The translations under genes were made by a program, and so were the position numbers. Shown here piece by piece: positions 1 through 8,701 of a stretch of 64,000 bases of DNA (position 1 is its first letter; the number at the start of each line of letters is the position of its first letter). Below the pieces are notes generated by a model. It did no database searches, was not told the origin of the DNA, and saw only the letters and a list, made by a program, of their open reading frames with translations. The stretch lies in contig JAEZZA010000020.1 of NCBI GenBank assembly GCA_023442525.1, positions 1 through 64,000 of the forward strand, read 5' to 3'. Origin of the DNA: Bacteroidota bacterium. Its GTDB lineage: Bacteria; Bacteroidota; Bacteroidia; Bacteroidales; UBA10428.

Positions 1-90
1 ACAGGCTACAGGCTACAGGCTACAGGTTGCAGGCTACAGGTTGCAGAGGTTTCAGGGGCCCAGGGACTCTAGGGACCCCTAGGACACCTA
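1..90. repeat. 7-bp tandem repeat and short direct repeats at the window edge
   Basis: The first ~49 bases are about seven copies of a 7-bp unit, ACAGGCT with variants ACAGGTT and GCAGGCT. They are followed by short repeated blocks containing GGGACTCT and AGGACACCT. A similar GGGACTCT block occurs at about 39231-39258. The array may continue to the left of the window. No coding potential was seen. Confidence 0.8.
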
Positions 91-133
91 GGACACCTCT
101 CTCCTCGCGGGCCATACAAGGCGTCCGACAGTT
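91..133 (-). repeat. R1 hairpin repeat, copy A (right arm degenerate)
   Basis: On the minus strand the left arm AACTGTCGGACGCC (120-133) is intact. The right arm is cut to GGTGTCC (91-97), where it merges into other short repeats. R1 recurs at 13387, 15285 and 18327. It lies just downstream of the histidine kinase stop codon and might act as a 3'-end structure. Confidence 0.7.
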
Positions 134-140
134 GTGGTTC

Positions 141-1490
141 TTAAAAACTCAACACAAACACTGTCTCCTCCCCGGGTTTTGAGGATACCGAAATGGTACC
201 TTTGTGAAGCCGCATTATTTTTCGCGAAAGACTTAAACCAATTCCCGATCCGTTTTCTTTAGTGGTGTAAAAAGGAATAAAAATCTTTTCGACTTCATCG
301 GCAGGAATACCATTACCATTATCAGATATACTGATTTTTAACCGGCCCGCAGTGTTTTCTGATACTGTTATGATTATTCTCTTATTCTTTACCTTCTTAA
401 GCGCATCAATAGCATTGTTCAGAATATTAATCATCACCTGCCCAAGCATCTTCTCATCGCCTATTAATTCTTCGTGAGAAGTTTTCTTTACAATTATTAA
501 TTCTATACCCTCTTCTTCTAAACAACGTTTCATCAAAAGCCGGAGCGAATTAAGCCAATTGGTGATATTAACCGATTTAAAAACAGGATTAGGAATCCGG
601 GTTAGCTTCCTGTAATCTTCAACAAAACGCATCAATCCATGCCCCGTGTTTTCAATTACTTCCAATCCCTCAATAATATTGTCGACATGTTTTTCGGTAA
701 CTTCATTTGCAGGCAGGGGTTTGTTATTTTTTATAAAAATCCGCCACATGGTATTACTTAGTGAAGTAATAGGAGCGACGGAATTCATTATCTCATGAGT
801 CATCACTCTTATAAGCTTCTGCCATGAGTCAAGCTCATTTTCTTCGAGCTCGGTTTTTATATCAGAGATGGAGTAAAGCCGGTATTTTTCAATTCCAAAA
901 TTCAGAATGGCCATTTTAAGAGAGAACGAATGAAGCTCGTTGTCGTTTACCGATTTTACAGTACGACTCTGTCCCGGCGCTATCTGCATCATTTGGAGGT
1001 AAAATTCGCTTTTCTTTTGTTTCAAAAGGTCTATATGACTTAAATAAGGAAGTCCCAGAAAACCCAATGCGGCATCGTTGATCTGTACAATATAACCTTG
1101 CTCGTCAATCGCCATCAAACCGGTAGCTGAAGACTTAAGCATTTCATGAAAAAACTTTTCATTATGCTCATTTGCCATCTTGATATCGGCTATATGTTTG
1201 TTCAGCCGGTTGAGGCTTTGGTTTAAAGAACGCAATGATTGGGGATGAATATTTTCGGTATAGTGCAGAGTGGTATCATCGTTTATAACGGCATCAAAAA
1301 AGTACGACAGCTTACGGTTTACATGATTGAGGAAATAGTGCAGGTTGAAAAAAATTATAGGTACAAGCAATATAAGTGGTCCGGCCATTAGCCAGTTTCG
1401 TCTGTAAATGAATATTCCAAGAGCCGCGACGGCAACTCCGAAAATTAAAATACGAATGGTAACTGACAGGTTATACGATTTAGAGATCAT
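141..1490 (-). CDS. NtrY-like sensor histidine kinase
   Basis: A membrane histidine kinase of 449 residues that should autophosphorylate and pass phosphate to the regulator encoded just upstream on the same strand. Two transmembrane segments lie at about residues 10-30 and 34-55, with only a very short loop between them, so there is no sizeable periplasmic sensor domain. A PAS-like domain spans roughly 115-215. The H-box reads IRVMTHEIMNS with the phosphoacceptor at His232. The C-terminal ATPase domain has an N-box (NNAIDAL), a G1 box (SDNGNGIP) and a G2 region (GSGIGLSLSRKI). The gene starts 11 bp inside the end of the regulator gene, so the two are translationally coupled. The signal is unknown. 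The short loop suggests a cytoplasmic or membrane-derived signal. The kinase call is secure and the NtrY assignment is by architecture. Confidence 0.93.
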   Translation of the reverse strand: MISKSYNLSVTIRILIFGVAVAALGIFIYRRNWLMAGPLILLVPIIFFNLHYFLNHVNRKLSYFFDAVINDDTTLHYTENIHPQSLRSLNQSLNRLNKHIADIKMANEHNEKFFHEMLKSSATGLMAIDEQGYIVQINDAALGFLGLPYLSHIDLLKQKKSEFYLQMMQIAPGQSRTVKSVNDNELHSFSLKMAILNFGIEKYRLYSISDIKTELEENELDSWQKLIRVMTHEIMNSVAPITSLSNTMWRIFIKNNKPLPANEVTEKHVDNIIEGLEVIENTGHGLMRFVEDYRKLTRIPNPVFKSVNITNWLNSLRLLMKRCLEEEGIELIIVKKTSHEELIGDEKMLGQVMINILNNAIDALKKVKNKRIIITVSENTAGRLKISISDNGNGIPADEVEKIFIPFYTTKENGSGIGLSLSRKIMRLHKGTISVSSKPGEETVFVLSF

Positions 1491-2838
1491 ATCGCTTTAT
1501 TTTATTGTAGAGAGTCTGCCGAGATATCTTAAGTTCTTCAGCTACGGCAGAATGCTTTCCCCGATGCTTTTCGAGAGCGGCTTCAATCATTTGCTTTTCC
1601 ATTTCCTCTATTGAGACAGCCCTGTCCCTTGGTTTCGGAACCGATTTAAAAATAAAATCATCAGGTTTAAGTGTATCCGAATCACTCAGAATAACTGCTT
1701 TTTCAATGGTATGCTGAAGCTCCCTCACATTCCCGGGCCAGTAGTATTCTTTAAGTTTTTGAATAGCCTGGGCACTTATCGAAATAGCCGGCTTCCTGTA
1801 TTTTTTACTAAATAATTCAATAAAATAATTTGCCAGAAGATGAATATCGTTGCCTCTATCACGAAGGGGCGGAACTTCAATACAAATAGTGTTGATCCTG
1901 TACAGTAAGTCTTCGCGAAATTTGTGTTGCTCGACCATCTGTTCCAGGTCGCAATTGGTGGCGCAGATAAGACGAATATCAACCGGAACGGGCTGGTTAG
2001 AACCTATTGGTATAACAGTACGGCTTTGAAGCACTGTAAGAATTTTTGATTGCAGAGCTGCCGGAAGATTACCTATTTCGTCAAGGAAAAGAGTTCCGCC
2101 ATGCGCGAGCTGGAACTTCCCCACCCTGTCCTCATGGGCATCCGTGAAAGAGCCCTTTTTGTGACCGAAAAGCTCACTCTCGAACAACGTATCGGGAATG
2201 GCGCCCATATCAACACTGACGATTAATTCATTTCTGCGCGCCGACCTGGCATGAATTTCATTTGCCACAAGTTCTTTTCCGGTACCGTTTTCACCGGTAA
2301 TAAGCACATTGGCATCAGTTTTGGCCACCTTGGCGATAGTTTGCATCATTTGGATAATGGGATGGGAAGAACCCAGAATATGGCGGCGTTCGGGTTTCAG
2401 ACTTTTTTTCAAGGCCGATTCACGCTGGGTAAGCTCTTCAACCTTTATGTTGGAACGCCTTAACTTATAAGCGGACGTAATTGTGGCCAGAAGCTTTTCG
2501 TTTTCCCAGGGTTTCAGAATAAAGTCGGCTGCTCCGTTTTTAAGCGCTTTTACTGCCAGTTCCACATCACCATAAGCCGTTATCATAACTACCTCGGTTG
2601 TAGCAGAAGCCTTTTTTATTTCGCCAAGCCAGAACAAACCTTCGTTGCCGGTGTTAACCCCGGCCGAAAAATTCATATCAAGCAATACGATATCAAAATC
2701 TTCTTTCTTAATTTCAGATAAAATCAGGTTTGGGTTTGATACTGCAACCACTTTTTCAAACTCAAGTTGCAACAGCATTTTAAGAGCGCTGAGAGTGTTT
2801 CTGTTGTCTTCGGCAATAAGAATTCTCGCAGGATTCAT
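1480..2838 (-). CDS. NtrC-family sigma-54-dependent response regulator
   Basis: A three-domain response regulator of 452 residues. The N-terminal receiver domain (about 4-120) has its phosphoacceptor at Asp54 in VLLDMNF. The central AAA+ domain has Walker A GENGTGKE and a sigma-54 contact loop reading GSFTDA where the textbook motif is GAFTGA. The C-terminal Fis-type helix-turn-helix contains AEELKISRQTLYNKIKR. An in-frame ATG at 2901 exists, but the extra 21 residues would be translated from an 8-bp tandem repeat, so the start at 2838 (MNPARILIAEDN) is preferred. It overlaps its partner kinase by 11 bp and faces away from an ABC exporter whose leader carries a sigma-54-type promoter. That exporter is the likeliest target. 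Family is certain, target inferred. Confidence 0.94.
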   Translation of the reverse strand: MNPARILIAEDNRNTLSALKMLLQLEFEKVVAVSNPNLILSEIKKEDFDIVLLDMNFSAGVNTGNEGLFWLGEIKKASATTEVVMITAYGDVELAVKALKNGAADFILKPWENEKLLATITSAYKLRRSNIKVEELTQRESALKKSLKPERRHILGSSHPIIQMMQTIAKVAKTDANVLITGENGTGKELVANEIHARSARRNELIVSVDMGAIPDTLFESELFGHKKGSFTDAHEDRVGKFQLAHGGTLFLDEIGNLPAALQSKILTVLQSRTVIPIGSNQPVPVDIRLICATNCDLEQMVEQHKFREDLLYRINTICIEVPPLRDRGNDIHLLANYFIELFSKKYRKPAISISAQAIQKLKEYYWPGNVRELQHTIEKAVILSDSDTLKPDDFIFKSVPKPRDRAVSIEEMEKQMIEAALEKHRGKHSAVAEELKISRQTLYNKIKRYDL

Positions 2839-2895
2839 TTGATGATTTGATGATTTGAAGTAATTGAAGATTTGAAGATTTGAAGATTTGAAGAA
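2839..2895. repeat. 8-bp tandem repeat abutting the regulator start codon
   Basis: Units TTTGATGA (twice) and TTTGAAGA (about three to four copies) begin right against the regulator ATG and make up its whole proximal leader. Copy-number changes would alter leader length but not the reading frame from the ATG at 2838. Confidence 0.75.
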
Positions 2896-2978
2896 TTCCA
2901 AATTGAAAATGAGAATACAATCTAAAATTAGTTAACTATGATGAATGCTTTAGAAAGATGTCCAATTTTTTGACAGAA

Positions 2979-2999
2979 TTTACAATTATTTTACAATTG
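2979..2999. promoter_or_regulatory. Phased direct repeat, candidate activator binding site
   Basis: TTTACAATT occurs at 2979 and again at 2990, an 11-bp spacing that puts both copies on one face of the helix. It lies about 50-70 bp upstream of the sigma-54-type promoter at 3050 and next to a sigma-54 activator gene, the usual position for an enhancer-like site. The direct repeat is seen; its function is inference. Confidence 0.35.
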
Positions 3000-3049
3000 T
3001 CTCTATAAATAATATTGTAATAATCAGAATATGTGTTAATAACAAAGAG

Positions 3050-3065
3050 TGGCATTTCGTTTGAA
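3050..3065 (+). promoter_or_regulatory. Candidate sigma-54 (-24/-12) promoter of the ABC exporter operon
   Basis: The sequence TGGCATTTCGTTTGAA matches the sigma-54 pattern TGGCACGNNNNTTGCW at the -24 GG and the -12 G with exact spacing; the -12 C is replaced by A. It points toward the ABC transporter, with the ATG about 68 bases downstream of the element. The divergent gene encodes a sigma-54-dependent activator. Confidence 0.5.
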
Positions 3066-3132
3066 ATGGACGATTTCAAACAACTTCAAAACTTTTCAAA
3101 TAATTACATTTGATTTAACAGCACATTATAGT

Positions 3133-3828
3133 ATGATTAAAACATTTGAACTAACAAAAGTCTTTCGCACCGCCGAAGTGGAGACCACGGCATTGAATAA
3201 AGTAAACATCGAAGTAAAAAAAGGCGAATTCACTGCGATTATGGGTCCCTCGGGCTGTGGAAAATCGACATTACTGAATGTTATTGGCCTTGTCGAAAAT
3301 CTTACCGACGGAAGGTATTTCTTCGACGGCAGGGATGTTTCACGTTTGAGAGAAGGCCAACGCAACGAAGCCCGCAGGGGTAATATCGGTTTTGTATTCC
3401 AGAGTTTTAACCTGATAGATGAATTGACGGTATTCGAGAATGTGGAGCTTCCTCTTGTTTACATGCGCGTACCGGAAAAGGAACGCAGGCAGAAAGTAGA
3501 AAATATTCTCGAAAGAATGAAGATCGGTCACAGGCGGTCGCATTTTCCCCAGCAGCTTTCAGGAGGGCAGCAACAGCGCACAGCCATTGCCCGTGCAGTA
3601 GTAAGCTCTCCCAAACTTATACTTGCTGATGAGCCTACCGGTAACCTTGATTCAAAAAACGGGCTGGAAGTGATGAAACTTCTGTCTGACCTTAACAAAG
3701 AAGGCACTACCATAGTAATGGTCACACACTCTGAACGTGATGCGGCTTTCTCACACCGGATCATTCATCTTTTCGACGGTAAAGTGGACACAGGGGAAAT
3801 AAAAAGCACATTGGAGGAAATAGCATGA
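3133..3828 (+). CDS. ABC transporter ATP-binding protein (MacB/LolD type)
   Basis: The ATPase subunit of a MacB/FtsX-type exporter, 231 residues from the preferred ATG at 3133. An upstream in-frame ATG at 3049 is rejected because it would overlap the likely promoter and adds a non-homologous 28-residue leader. Walker A is GPSGCGKST, the Q-loop lies in VFQSFNLI, the signature is LSGGQQQR, Walker B is LILADEPTGNLDS and the switch His is in VTHS. This class couples ATP hydrolysis to periplasmic extrusion of lipoproteins, peptides or drugs without translocating through the membrane itself. The stop codon overlaps the permease start (ATGA), so the two are one operon. Expression is probably under the divergent sigma-54 regulator. 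The substrate cannot be read from the sequence. Confidence 0.95.
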   Translation: MIKTFELTKVFRTAEVETTALNKVNIEVKKGEFTAIMGPSGCGKSTLLNVIGLVENLTDGRYFFDGRDVSRLREGQRNEARRGNIGFVFQSFNLIDELTVFENVELPLVYMRVPEKERRQKVENILERMKIGHRRSHFPQQLSGGQQQRTAIARAVVSSPKLILADEPTGNLDSKNGLEVMKLLSDLNKEGTTIVMVTHSERDAAFSHRIIHLFDGKVDTGEIKSTLEEIA

Positions 3829-6224
3829 ATATAATACTCACAAATCTAAATGCGAGCCTGCGGGGTTTAGTCAGGGATCGTTTAACGGCCTTTCTGATGT
3901 TATCGGGGATGACACTGGGATTAGCTTCATTTATAATCATTTACCAGGTTGTGATAAATGAATTAAGTTTCGACAGGTTTCATACGAAATCTGACAGAAT
4001 TCACAGAGTAATAAGTGACATACGCTTTGGAAACAGCATAATAAACTCACCCACTACAATGCCACCGTTAGCCCGGGCGATTGCAGATGAAATGTCAGGG
4101 ATTGAAATGACAACGCGGGTTTTGGAAATGAGGAACCTTATAGGTTATAATAAAACCTATTTCAATGATCAAAAAATATTAGCTGCCGACTCAAATTTTT
4201 TGCAGGTGTTCGATTTCAAATTAATTAGTGGAAACAGAAATGATGTGATGAATGATCCGGGAACCATACTAATCTCTCAGAGCACATCGGCCAAATTCTT
4301 TGGTAAAGAAGACCCGGTAGGAAAAGAGCTGGAGATGATTTGGGAAGGGAACGGCCGGTTTTTTAAAGTGTCCGGAGTGTTTGAGGACTGCCCGGAGAAT
4401 TCCAGTATTAATTTCGACTATCTTATTCCGATGGCTTCATTTCCTGATATACACAATGGTAACTGGGGTCAATTAAGTGTTAACACTTTCGTAGTTCTGC
4501 AGGAGGGTACTTTAAAATCGGCTGCAGACAGCGCATTCCCGCAGTTAGTCAGAAAGTATGTAGGCACAGTCATTGTCGATTTTGATGCCTTTCTGAATGG
4601 AGGTAATAAATTCGATCTAAGTCTTCAACCGTTTACAAAAGTCCATCTTCATTCCAATTATGAAGCCGATTACACCTCCAACAGCAGTATGAAAGTGATT
4701 TACATACTGGCGACGATTGCATTACTGATTATTATTATATCCACACTGAATTACATAAGCCTTTACAATATATGGCAATTCAGAGGAGGCAAAAAAACCA
4801 TACTTATGAGGTTACTTGGATCCTCGAACTTTCAAATTACCGTTAATCACATATTGTTATCCGTAATCATATGCATAATGGCCCTTGCGGTAGCTATATT
4901 TCTTGTAATGTTAGTGACTCCGTATTTCGAAAACAGGTTTGGTAATCTTGAAATTAAAGTGGCTGCATACGGGTACCACATGCTGATCATCTTTTTATTT
5001 ACGCTGGCAACAGGAATATTATCAGGATTATTGCCGGCGATGAAGATATATTTAAACCGAAGATATAACCTGTCGGCGCCCTGCGCATTTGTGGCTGGCA
5101 ATAAATTTGGGATGAGAGCATTTGTTACTTTTCAGAACGTGTTATCTATTTGCCTTGTAATAACTGCAATAGTAATATTTAAGCAAACCAGTCTTCTTAC
5201 TCATAAAAATCCGGGGTATGATAAAACCAATCTGGTTGTAATAAATAATATTCAATCTATTAAGGATAAAATTGAGTTATTTAAGGAAACATTGGCATCA
5301 AGTCCTGATATCAGAGAAATAACAGTATCAGGATATGTTCCTTCAAGAGAACTTGGCAGATTTTGTTCTTTACATTTTCAGGATGGAGAAGACAGTTATT
5401 CATTTACGTTGAGTGGCTTTTCTTCCGATGAAAATTTTTTAGCCACCTATGGTATTGAAATGGTTGAAGGCAAGTTTATTGATACACTATCAGGTATCAG
5501 AAACCCATGTGTAATGAACCATGCAGCTATTGAACAGTTCGGAATTAAGGATCCTGTCGGGAAAACAGTGAACTGGTGCGGAGTTGACTATACGATAACA
5601 GGAATAACCCCCGATTTTAACTATGAATCATTCAGGCTGGGTGTACGCCCATTGATGATTACGCCCTTAATCAGAAGGTATTATAATGATATGTTTATTA
5701 CTGTAAGATGTAACACGGAAAATCTTAAAGGCACCCTGGCAAATATGAGCAATTCCTGGGAAAGGGTTGCGTGGAATATTCCATTTGACTACAGGTTTCT
5801 GGATGAAAGCCTGGCCTCGCTTTATGAGCAGGAAAAGACGTTTTCAACATTAACTGTAATATTTGGATTACTGGCTATACTGATAGCCTGCCTTGGAATA
5901 TTCGGTCTTTCGTCCTTCACCGCTGTTCAGCGCACCAAGGAAATAGGTATCCGCAAGGTGAATGGCGCCAGGGTGGCTGAAGTAATGGCTATGCTTAACA
6001 AAGATTTCATTATCTGGATTGCAATTGCTTTTATAATTGCATGTCCTGTCGCCTGGTATGCCATGAATAAATGGCTTGAGAATTTTGCATATAAGACTGA
6101 ATTAAGCTGGTGGATATTTGCCGCGGCAGGAGTGGTAGCGTTAACAGTTGCATTGGTAACGGTGAGCTGGCAAAGCTGGAGGGCAGCAAGCAGAAATCCG
6201 GTTGAAGCATTGAGATATGAGTGA
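3825..6224 (+). CDS. FtsX/MacB-family ABC transporter permease
   Basis: A permease of 799 residues, the long duplicated form typical of Bacteroidota. It has an N-terminal membrane helix (about 20-42), a large periplasmic MacB_PCD-like domain (about 45-275), three helices around 285-400, a further helix near 430, a second periplasmic domain (about 455-660), and three C-terminal helices ending in an FtsX domain with the conserved ERTKEIGIRK-like segment (QRTKEIGIRKVNGA). The start overlaps the ATPase stop by 4 bp, indicating translational coupling. Paralogues of this kind are often numerous in Bacteroidota and usually sit next to NtrYC-like regulators, as here. Substrate unknown. Confidence 0.93.
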   Translation: MNIILTNLNASLRGLVRDRLTAFLMLSGMTLGLASFIIIYQVVINELSFDRFHTKSDRIHRVISDIRFGNSIINSPTTMPPLARAIADEMSGIEMTTRVLEMRNLIGYNKTYFNDQKILAADSNFLQVFDFKLISGNRNDVMNDPGTILISQSTSAKFFGKEDPVGKELEMIWEGNGRFFKVSGVFEDCPENSSINFDYLIPMASFPDIHNGNWGQLSVNTFVVLQEGTLKSAADSAFPQLVRKYVGTVIVDFDAFLNGGNKFDLSLQPFTKVHLHSNYEADYTSNSSMKVIYILATIALLIIIISTLNYISLYNIWQFRGGKKTILMRLLGSSNFQITVNHILLSVIICIMALAVAIFLVMLVTPYFENRFGNLEIKVAAYGYHMLIIFLFTLATGILSGLLPAMKIYLNRRYNLSAPCAFVAGNKFGMRAFVTFQNVLSICLVITAIVIFKQTSLLTHKNPGYDKTNLVVINNIQSIKDKIELFKETLASSPDIREITVSGYVPSRELGRFCSLHFQDGEDSYSFTLSGFSSDENFLATYGIEMVEGKFIDTLSGIRNPCVMNHAAIEQFGIKDPVGKTVNWCGVDYTITGITPDFNYESFRLGVRPLMITPLIRRYYNDMFITVRCNTENLKGTLANMSNSWERVAWNIPFDYRFLDESLASLYEQEKTFSTLTVIFGLLAILIACLGIFGLSSFTAVQRTKEIGIRKVNGARVAEVMAMLNKDFIIWIAIAFIIACPVAWYAMNKWLENFAYKTELSWWIFAAAGVVALTVALVTVSWQSWRAASRNPVEALRYE

Positions 6225-6234
6225 AGAAAGGCGG

Positions 6235-6450
6235 GCAGTCATGTAGTCTTAAGGAGGCTAAAGGTAAGGGGAAAAGGCTAAAGCGTAATTTGCAATTAAA
6301 CGCTCAAAATGAATGGTTCCAAATCCTGTTAATTAAGGTCACAAATCAAGGTAATCATGGTCCGTAGCCGAAGGCAAAGCATGAAACACGCGAAGGGCAT
6401 AGATTACCAAATACCAAACGCTGAATACCGAATACTACTCACTGTTCCTA
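6235..6450. repeat. Intergenic mosaic of short repeats after the permease
   Basis: This gap between convergent genes contains a block (about 6237-6285) resembling one at 7527-7575: both read roughly AGTCATGTAxTCT then GGAGGCT..AAAGGCTAAAGC. It also holds a partial R4 unit (ATGAAAC at 6381-6387 followed by ACGCGAAGGGC) and short repeats of ATACCRAAY type. No gene was seen. Confidence 0.55.
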
Positions 6451-6459
6451 CTCCACCCG

Positions 6460-7446
6460 TTAATACAGGATCTGACGAATCATCTGGCTGGTAAAACCCC
6501 ATTCATTATCATACCAGGCCATAATCTTCACCAAATCGCCATCCACTACTCTTGTCATTTCCAGGTCGACAACCGATGCGAATGGATTCTGCACAATGTC
6601 GGATGACACGACAGGCTCATTTGTAACTGAAATGACAAATTTGTATCTGTCGGTTTTCGATTCCTCTGTCAGAATTCTGTTGACTTCTTCAGCTGAAGTG
6701 TTTTTCGAGGCAATAAAAGTAATATCGGATATCGAACCGACAGGAACGGGAGTTCGTATTGCGACACCGTCGAATCTGGATTCGAGCTGAGGTAAAGCTT
6801 TCGTTGTTGCCACTGCAGCTCCGGTTGATGCAGGAACAAGATTAACAGCTGCTGCTCTTCCCATTCTTACTTTTTTCTTTGACGGGCTGTCTACCAGTCC
6901 CTGGGATGCCGTGTAGGCATGAACGGTATTTAAAATCGCCTTTTTTATGCCTATCCTTCTGTCGAGGATTTCCATAATCGGCGCCACATTATTGGTAGTA
7001 CAACTGGCACATGAAAATATAGATACTTTTCCATCTTTGGAATTCACTCCATGCACTACAGTGGGTGTATCTTTGCTTTTAGTCGGTCCCGAAATAACTA
7101 CGGTTTTTGCCCCTGAGTGTATATGTTTTTCAGCATCTTCCCTGTTTGTGAATACTCCGGTGCTTTCAATAACTATATCGACAGAAAGATCTTTCCAGGG
7201 CAACTTTAAAGGATCCTTTTCAGATAAATAAGTAATTTCTTTTCCGTCTATTATCAAATGGCTGCCGGAAGTCGAGACCTCTTTTTGATATTTTCCATAA
7301 ACACTGTCATATTTAAGAAGATATGATGCATTATCCAGGGTCATAAGATCATTTACTGCTACCAGCTCCAACTCCGGAGTTTCAACTATAATCTTTGCTG
7401 CTGCCCTTCCGATTCTGCCAAATCCGTTAATTGCTACTCTTTTCAT
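6460..7446 (-). CDS. gap: Glyceraldehyde-3-phosphate dehydrogenase, type I
   Basis: Catalyses the NAD-dependent phosphorylating oxidation of glyceraldehyde 3-phosphate in glycolysis and the reverse in gluconeogenesis; cytoplasmic. The 328 residues are the normal length. The Rossmann motif is INGFGRIGR at the N-terminus, and an Asp at position 33 (VNDL) is consistent with NAD preference. The catalytic Cys149 lies in SCASCTTNN and the base His176 in LNTVHAYT. The C-terminal WYDNEWG motif is present. It stands alone, convergent with the ABC permease and followed upstream by a pseudogene on the other strand. No clear promoter box was found in its short leader. Confidence 0.98.
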   Translation of the reverse strand: MKRVAINGFGRIGRAAAKIIVETPELELVAVNDLMTLDNASYLLKYDSVYGKYQKEVSTSGSHLIIDGKEITYLSEKDPLKLPWKDLSVDIVIESTGVFTNREDAEKHIHSGAKTVVISGPTKSKDTPTVVHGVNSKDGKVSIFSCASCTTNNVAPIMEILDRRIGIKKAILNTVHAYTASQGLVDSPSKKKVRMGRAAAVNLVPASTGAAVATTKALPQLESRFDGVAIRTPVPVGSISDITFIASKNTSAEEVNRILTEESKTDRYKFVISVTNEPVVSSDIVQNPFASVVDLEMTRVVDGDLVKIMAWYDNEWGFTSQMIRQILY

Positions 7447-7589
7447 TTTATAAAGTCATTTCGTTTACATTCTATATATACTGAACAATGGCAATGCGGT
7501 TTTTGTTAAAAGCCAGGTTTTGCAGTCATGTAATCTGGCGGAGGCTTAAGGGGTTAAGGCGAAAAGGCTAAAGCCAGGCATTTTATTCT

Positions 7590-8505
7590 TTGTGCCTTTG
7601 TGACTTTGTGGTTAAATATGTACATGGATATTCAGAAAGAGAAGCTCAGAGACTTATAGACCAGGCAACTACCTTAGATGATATTATTCACAACGATTCA
7701 ATATTTTTAAAAGATTTCCCTGGTTATTTCAAACCAAAAGATCTGGCTGAAAATGCCGCATTGATGAAAAAACAAGGATACGGGCAGGTTGAAGAATTGA
7801 TGAAAAATTATGGGAAAATCGATATTCTCTGGTACGATGGAGGATGGCTTGCTCATAATGGTACCGATGCCGATGCTGCCTGGTTCTGGGAACCGGTTAA
7901 ATTAAATACAATGGTCCGCAGCTATCAGCCTGATGTGGTAATCAGTCCGCGATCGGGATGGGAAGGCGATTTTCAATGCAAGGAAGGCGGGGCAAAAATT
8001 AGTGGCCCAATAATCCATACGTCCTGGGAAAAATGTTTAAGCCTGAACCAGACCAGTTGGGGATATACCATGGAACAAAACCTGATGTCGTTGAAAGATG
8101 TCATTGTTATGCTTGTCAACACAGTCGATCGTGGCGGAAATTTGCTGCTTAATGTTGGTCCCGATGCCCAGGGCCGAATTCCCGAAACACATATTGCCCG
8201 ACTTATTGAAGTCGGCGGGTGGTTACAGAAATATGGTGAAAGTATTTACAATACAAGGCCAGGACCTTTTGAACCTGAAGATGATTTTTATGGTTCAGTT
8301 CAAAAGGATAAATACATTTATATCCATCTTCTAACCGTTAAAGAATCTTTACAACTCCCTCCTGTCGAAAGGAAAATTACTTCATGCAAACAAATGCATG
8401 GATTACCATTAAAATTCACACAGGATGAATAATGGAATTGCTATTTCGTTGGATAAACTGCAACCGGAGGCGAGTGTTAGTACGATAGTTCTGGAAATGG
8501 AGTAG
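7590..8505 (+). pseudogene. Chimeric pseudogene: methyltransferase 5' remnant fused to a GH29 alpha-L-fucosidase 3' remnant
   Basis: An open frame runs from about 7590 to 8432 but is not one gene. Its first ~39 residues (HGYSEREAQRLIDQATTLDD) look like the N-terminus of a class I SAM-dependent methyltransferase, before the SAM-binding motif that should follow. From about 7707 (DFPGYFKPKDLAENAALMKK) the protein is the C-terminal part of a GH29 alpha-L-fucosidase, including WYDGGW with the presumed nucleophile Asp and the RGGNLLLNVGPDAQGRIP block. The first half of the fucosidase, about 150-200 residues, is missing. At 8425-8430 the frame breaks: the family's normal C-terminus (ISLDKLQ..STIVLEME) continues in another frame to a TAG at 8503-8505. 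Deletion, fusion and frameshift together mark it as dead. No signal peptide remains. Confidence 0.8.
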
Positions 8506-8536
8506 TTAGATAGTTTCAGGGTTTCAGGGTTAGACG

Positions 8537-8597
8537 GTTTCATGGTCAGCGGCCGTTTCATGGGTTACACCCGTTTCATGCGTTTCGAGTGTTTCAT
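8537..8597 (-). repeat. R4 palindrome array, decayed copy
   Basis: Four perfect copies of GTTTCAT at 8537, 8555, 8573 and 8591 are separated by 11-bp spacers GGTCAGCGGCC, GGGTTACACCC and GCGTTTCGAGT, giving an exact 18-bp period. The block is the reverse complement of the array at 34076-34136, where the spacers are near-perfect palindromes. Here each palindrome carries mismatches. Confidence 0.85.
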
Positions 8598-8701
8598 TTT
8601 GTAGATGTTCCTGTGCGGCAGATTCCTGTCTGCCGTGCAAAGGTCATCGCGGTGGCAGGCAGGGCTTCGTCGCTTCGCTCCTTACAATTACTGGCGGGTA
8701 A

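Noticed and set aside
2839..2901. Longer start for the NtrC-like regulator
   Set aside because: The extra 21 residues are translated 8-bp repeat DNA; the receiver domain begins at 2838.
3049..3132. Longer start for the ABC ATPase
   Set aside because: The extra N-terminus is unlike the family and covers the candidate sigma-54 promoter.
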